From JALYUA01 sp038229875 (GTDB taxonomy: Bacteria > Acidobacteriota > Thermoanaerobaculia > UBA5066 > Gp7-AA6): DNA of 7,907 nucleotides. The DNA is taken from NCBI GenBank assembly GCA_038229875.1, contig JBBROA010000155.1, positions 1 to 7,907 of the forward strand, given 5' to 3'. The notes under the pieces were generated by a model. The model did no database searches and was not told the origin of the DNA. It worked only from the letters and a program-made list of their open reading frames with translations. Below are positions 5,851-7,907 of this stretch, one piece after another. Numbering within the stretch: position 1 is the first letter of the stretch; the number at the start of each line of letters is the position of its first letter. Made by a program: the position numbers and the translations under genes.

Positions 5851-6315
5851 ATGAGCGGAGCAGACGCGAGACGCACCGTTTCGGACCTGATGAAGCGGCT
5901 CGAAGAGGCGGAGGACACGATCCGGGCGATCCGCAACGGCGAAGTGGACGCGTTCGTGATGCGGGCGGCCGAGGAGGAGAGAGTCTTCGCCGTCGCGTCG
6001 GCTGACGGCCCATACCGGCTCCTCGTCGAGAGGATGCAGCAGGGCGCGGCCACCCTGAGCAGCGACGGGGCCGTCCTTTACTGCAATCAGCGGTTCGCGG
6101 AGCTCCTGAGCACCTCACCGGAGCACGTCTTCGGCGAGAGCTTCGGCCGATTCGTCCAGGCGGGCACCCGCCTTCTCTGGAATGCGCTGGCCGCCGCGGA
6201 GAGGAAGAAGGAAACAGCCAGGGAGAGATCACTCTCGAGAGGGTCGACGGGGGCCTCGTTCCCGTTTACGCCACGATCGGCTCGTTCGGGAAGGACATCG
6301 GCGGGCTCTCCCTGA
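5851..6315 (+). CDS. N-terminal PAS fragment of a frameshifted hybrid sensor kinase
   Basis: A 154-residue product with a strong GGAGG site. Residues 10-50 form a charged helix with the motif AIRNGEVDAFV. From about residue 54 a PAS fold begins (PYRLLVERMQQGAATLSSDGAVLYCNQRFAELL). The frame is good to about Arg124. The remaining 30 residues, Ser/Arg/Gly-rich, are out of register. The missing PAS strands (GEITLERVDGGLVPVYATIG, GGLSLMLTDLTEHKR) are encoded in the neighbouring frame. One extra G at the GGG of 6221-6223 would join both parts into one protein of about 678 residues. The frame ends at TGA 6313-6315, overlapping the next ATG. It is either a mutated gene, an assembly indel, or a split receptor; by itself this piece is a truncated PAS sensor without enzymatic output. 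Confidence 0.85.
   Translation: MSGADARRTVSDLMKRLEEAEDTIRAIRNGEVDAFVMRAAEEERVFAVASADGPYRLLVERMQQGAATLSSDGAVLYCNQRFAELLSTSPEHVFGESFGRFVQAGTRLLWNALAAAERKKETARERSLSRGSTGASFPFTPRSARSGRTSAGSP
6221..6223 (+). other. Probable frameshift site in the hybrid kinase gene
   Basis: Upstream coding follows one frame to AGG (6220-6222). PAS coding then continues one base back, from GAG ATC ACT CTC (6225 on). Adding one G to this run gives ...TARGEITLERV..., the expected PAS core. The exact base could differ within the purine-rich stretch 6197-6227. I see no X XXY YYZ slippery heptamer, so programmed frameshifting is not favoured. Confidence 0.6.
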
Positions 6316-7886
6316 TGCTCACGGACCTCACGGAGCACAAGCGGCTCGAGGCGGTCGTTGCTTCCGAAGCGCTCTCGTTGTCGATCCTGGAACAGGCGGC
6401 GGACGCGATCCTTGTCTGCGACGCGGATGGAAGGATCGTGCGCGTCTCGCGAGCGGCCGAGGAGCTGTGCGCGGGTAACCCGATGCTTCAAAGGTTCGAA
6501 GACTACTTCGACCTGTTCATCGAACCGGCCGCGGGCGCTGCCGCAAACCGCCGCAATACCCCCTCCCGGCGCCGCTTCTCCGTCGAGCCGTTGCTCGCCG
6601 GGGAAACGATCCGAGGCGTCGAGGTCTGCCTCGAGCGCGAGTCCGGGCAGTTGAGCCTGCTCCTGGGCGGCGCGCCCCTTCGGACGGATGGAAAGACGAT
6701 CGGCTGCGTCGTGACCTTGACCGACATTTCAGATCGTAAGAAGGTTGAGGAGGCCCTGCGCGATGCCGACCAGCGCAAGGACGAGTTCCTCGCGGTCCTC
6801 GGGCACGAGCTGCGCAATGCGCTCGGCCCGATTCGCAACGCGGCTCAGCTTCAGAAGCTCGCGGCCGGCGACATCGACGCGACGACCCAGGCGCGGAACA
6901 TGATCGAGCGGCAGGTCGGCCACATGACGCGACTGATTGACGACCTTCTGGACGTGACACGGATCGCGAACGGCAAGATCCTTCTGCGACGCGACCCGGT
7001 GGAGCTCTCTGCGCTGGTGGAGGCGATCGTCGAAGACCACCGGCCTGCTCTCGAGACGTCCGGACTCACCGTCGACGTGGAGCTCCCTGCCGAACCGATC
7101 GAGACGGTCGGCGACGCGACCCGGCTCACGCAGGTCGTCGGAAACGTGCTGCAGAACGCGGCAAAGTTCACGGACGGCGGGGGTCGGGTGAGGATTCGAC
7201 TTACCTCCGGCGAAGACGGGACGGCAACGATCGCGATCAGCGACACGGGCATCGGCATGGACACGGACACACTCGCGCGGGTGTTCGACTATTTCAGTCA
7301 GTCCGACCGCAGCGTGGATCGCAGCCGCGGGGGACTCGGCCTCGGGATGGCGCTCGCCAGGGGCCTGGTCGAACTGCACGGCGGTCGGATGACGGCCGGA
7401 AGCGAAGGGCCCGGCCGAGGCTCCGAGTTCGTGATCCGGCTTCCCCTTCCCCTTCCGTTAGCCCAGCAGCCGAAACCAGAACGGGACCCGGAGAAACCCT
7501 CCGCCGACACGACAGGAAAGCTCAAGCGGATCCTGATCATCGAAGACAACGTCGACATGGCTGAAAGCCTGCGAATGCTCCTCGATATGAGCGGATACCC
7601 GGTGGCCCGCGCATACAACGGGTTTACCGGCGTCGAGCTGGCGGCCGAATTTCGACCGGACGTGGTCCTCTGTGACATCGGGCTTCCGGGAGGCATGGAC
7701 GGGTATGCGGTGGCGGCGGCTCTACGTCTCGATCCACGGACGAAATCTGCGACTCTCGTGGCGCTCTCCGGCTACGCTCACGACGACGACCAGCGGCGCG
7801 CGCTGGAAGCCGGGTTCGACCTCCACGTCAAGAAGCCGATCGAGTTCGAGACCCTCGAACGGGTGCTCGCCTCCCTCGGAGAGTGA
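6315..7886 (+). CDS. C-terminal PAS-histidine kinase-receiver part of the hybrid kinase
   Basis: A 523-residue product. Residues 1-10 (MLTDLTEHKR) finish the first PAS domain. Residues about 20-140 form a second PAS domain ending in TLTDISDRKK. The HisKA H-box KDEFLAVLGHELRN has phospho-acceptor His164. The ATPase domain has an N-box around NVLQNAAKF (Asn281), G1 DTGIGMD (310-316), an F-box VFDYFSQSDRS, and G2 GGLGLGMALARG. After a Pro/Lys linker comes a receiver domain with Glu410/Asp411, phospho-acceptor Asp454 in LCDIGLP, Ser485 and Lys507 in VKKPI. No membrane segment or KaiB-like domain is visible, so the kinase is cytoplasmic and distinct from SasA. The ATG overlaps the upstream TGA and lacks a Shine-Dalgarno, so expression would need reinitiation or restoration of the frame. 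It probably relays Kai state or a PAS ligand signal; the output partner is not in the window. Confidence 0.9.
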   Translation: MLTDLTEHKRLEAVVASEALSLSILEQAADAILVCDADGRIVRVSRAAEELCAGNPMLQRFEDYFDLFIEPAAGAAANRRNTPSRRRFSVEPLLAGETIRGVEVCLERESGQLSLLLGGAPLRTDGKTIGCVVTLTDISDRKKVEEALRDADQRKDEFLAVLGHELRNALGPIRNAAQLQKLAAGDIDATTQARNMIERQVGHMTRLIDDLLDVTRIANGKILLRRDPVELSALVEAIVEDHRPALETSGLTVDVELPAEPIETVGDATRLTQVVGNVLQNAAKFTDGGGRVRIRLTSGEDGTATIAISDTGIGMDTDTLARVFDYFSQSDRSVDRSRGGLGLGMALARGLVELHGGRMTAGSEGPGRGSEFVIRLPLPLPLAQQPKPERDPEKPSADTTGKLKRILIIEDNVDMAESLRMLLDMSGYPVARAYNGFTGVELAAEFRPDVVLCDIGLPGGMDGYAVAAALRLDPRTKSATLVALSGYAHDDDQRRALEAGFDLHVKKPIEFETLERVLASLGE

Positions 7887-7907
7887 CGCCAGGCCGCGGG
7901 GACACCC

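Noticed and set aside
7887..7907. Terminator after the kinase gene
   Set aside because: Only 21 bases remain in the window. They contain a short GC-rich stretch but no hairpin followed by a T-run.

Overview
The window is GC-rich DNA with tightly packed genes, strong GGAGG/AAGGAG-type ribosome binding sites and a tRNA whose CCA end is encoded in the gene. It looks like the chromosome of a free-living, high-GC Gram-negative-type bacterium. A Thr/Pro-repeat lipoprotein, a B12-type radical SAM protein and a non-cyanobacterial kaiC-kaiB-hybrid kinase cluster would fit a soil or subsurface lineage such as Acidobacteriota or a deltaproteobacterial-grade group. That placement is inference; there is no rRNA or ribosomal protein marker here.

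Left end (1-325): a minus-strand tRNA-Glu(UUC) lies at 152-226. An exact 38-bp copy of its 3' half (23-60) sits 129 bp further downstream in the tRNA's direction. The spacer is non-coding and carries two perfect hairpins. This looks like an attachment-site scar or a decayed tandem tRNA.

Middle left (326-3372): a minus-strand B12-binding-domain radical SAM protein (326-2200) is divergent from a plus-strand lipoprotein with a Thr/Pro-rich repeat body (2316-2810). A small plus-strand hypothetical ORF (2886-3143) follows in the same reading frame after the lipoprotein stop. A small minus-strand zinc-ribbon protein (3178-3372) converges on it. A non-coding gap of about 290 bp follows; it holds a perfect 14-bp palindrome.

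Right half (3667-7886): a plus-strand operon encodes a two-domain KaiC ATPase with an added charged coiled-coil tail, a KaiB that overlaps it by ATGA, and a PAS-PAS-histidine kinase-receiver hybrid protein. kaiA is absent, and the kinase lacks the KaiB-like sensor domain of cyanobacterial SasA. The kinase gene is split by a one-base frame change near 6221-6223. The two halves meet at a TGATG stop/start overlap, so the C-terminal half could still be made by reinitiation. The inferred role is a timer or stress-signalling module: KaiC ATPase/autokinase, KaiB as its fold-switching partner, and the kinase with receiver as output. Nothing here proves rhythmicity. The main points of interest are this compact Kai-kinase unit, its broken or split kinase, and the duplicated tRNA 3' half.
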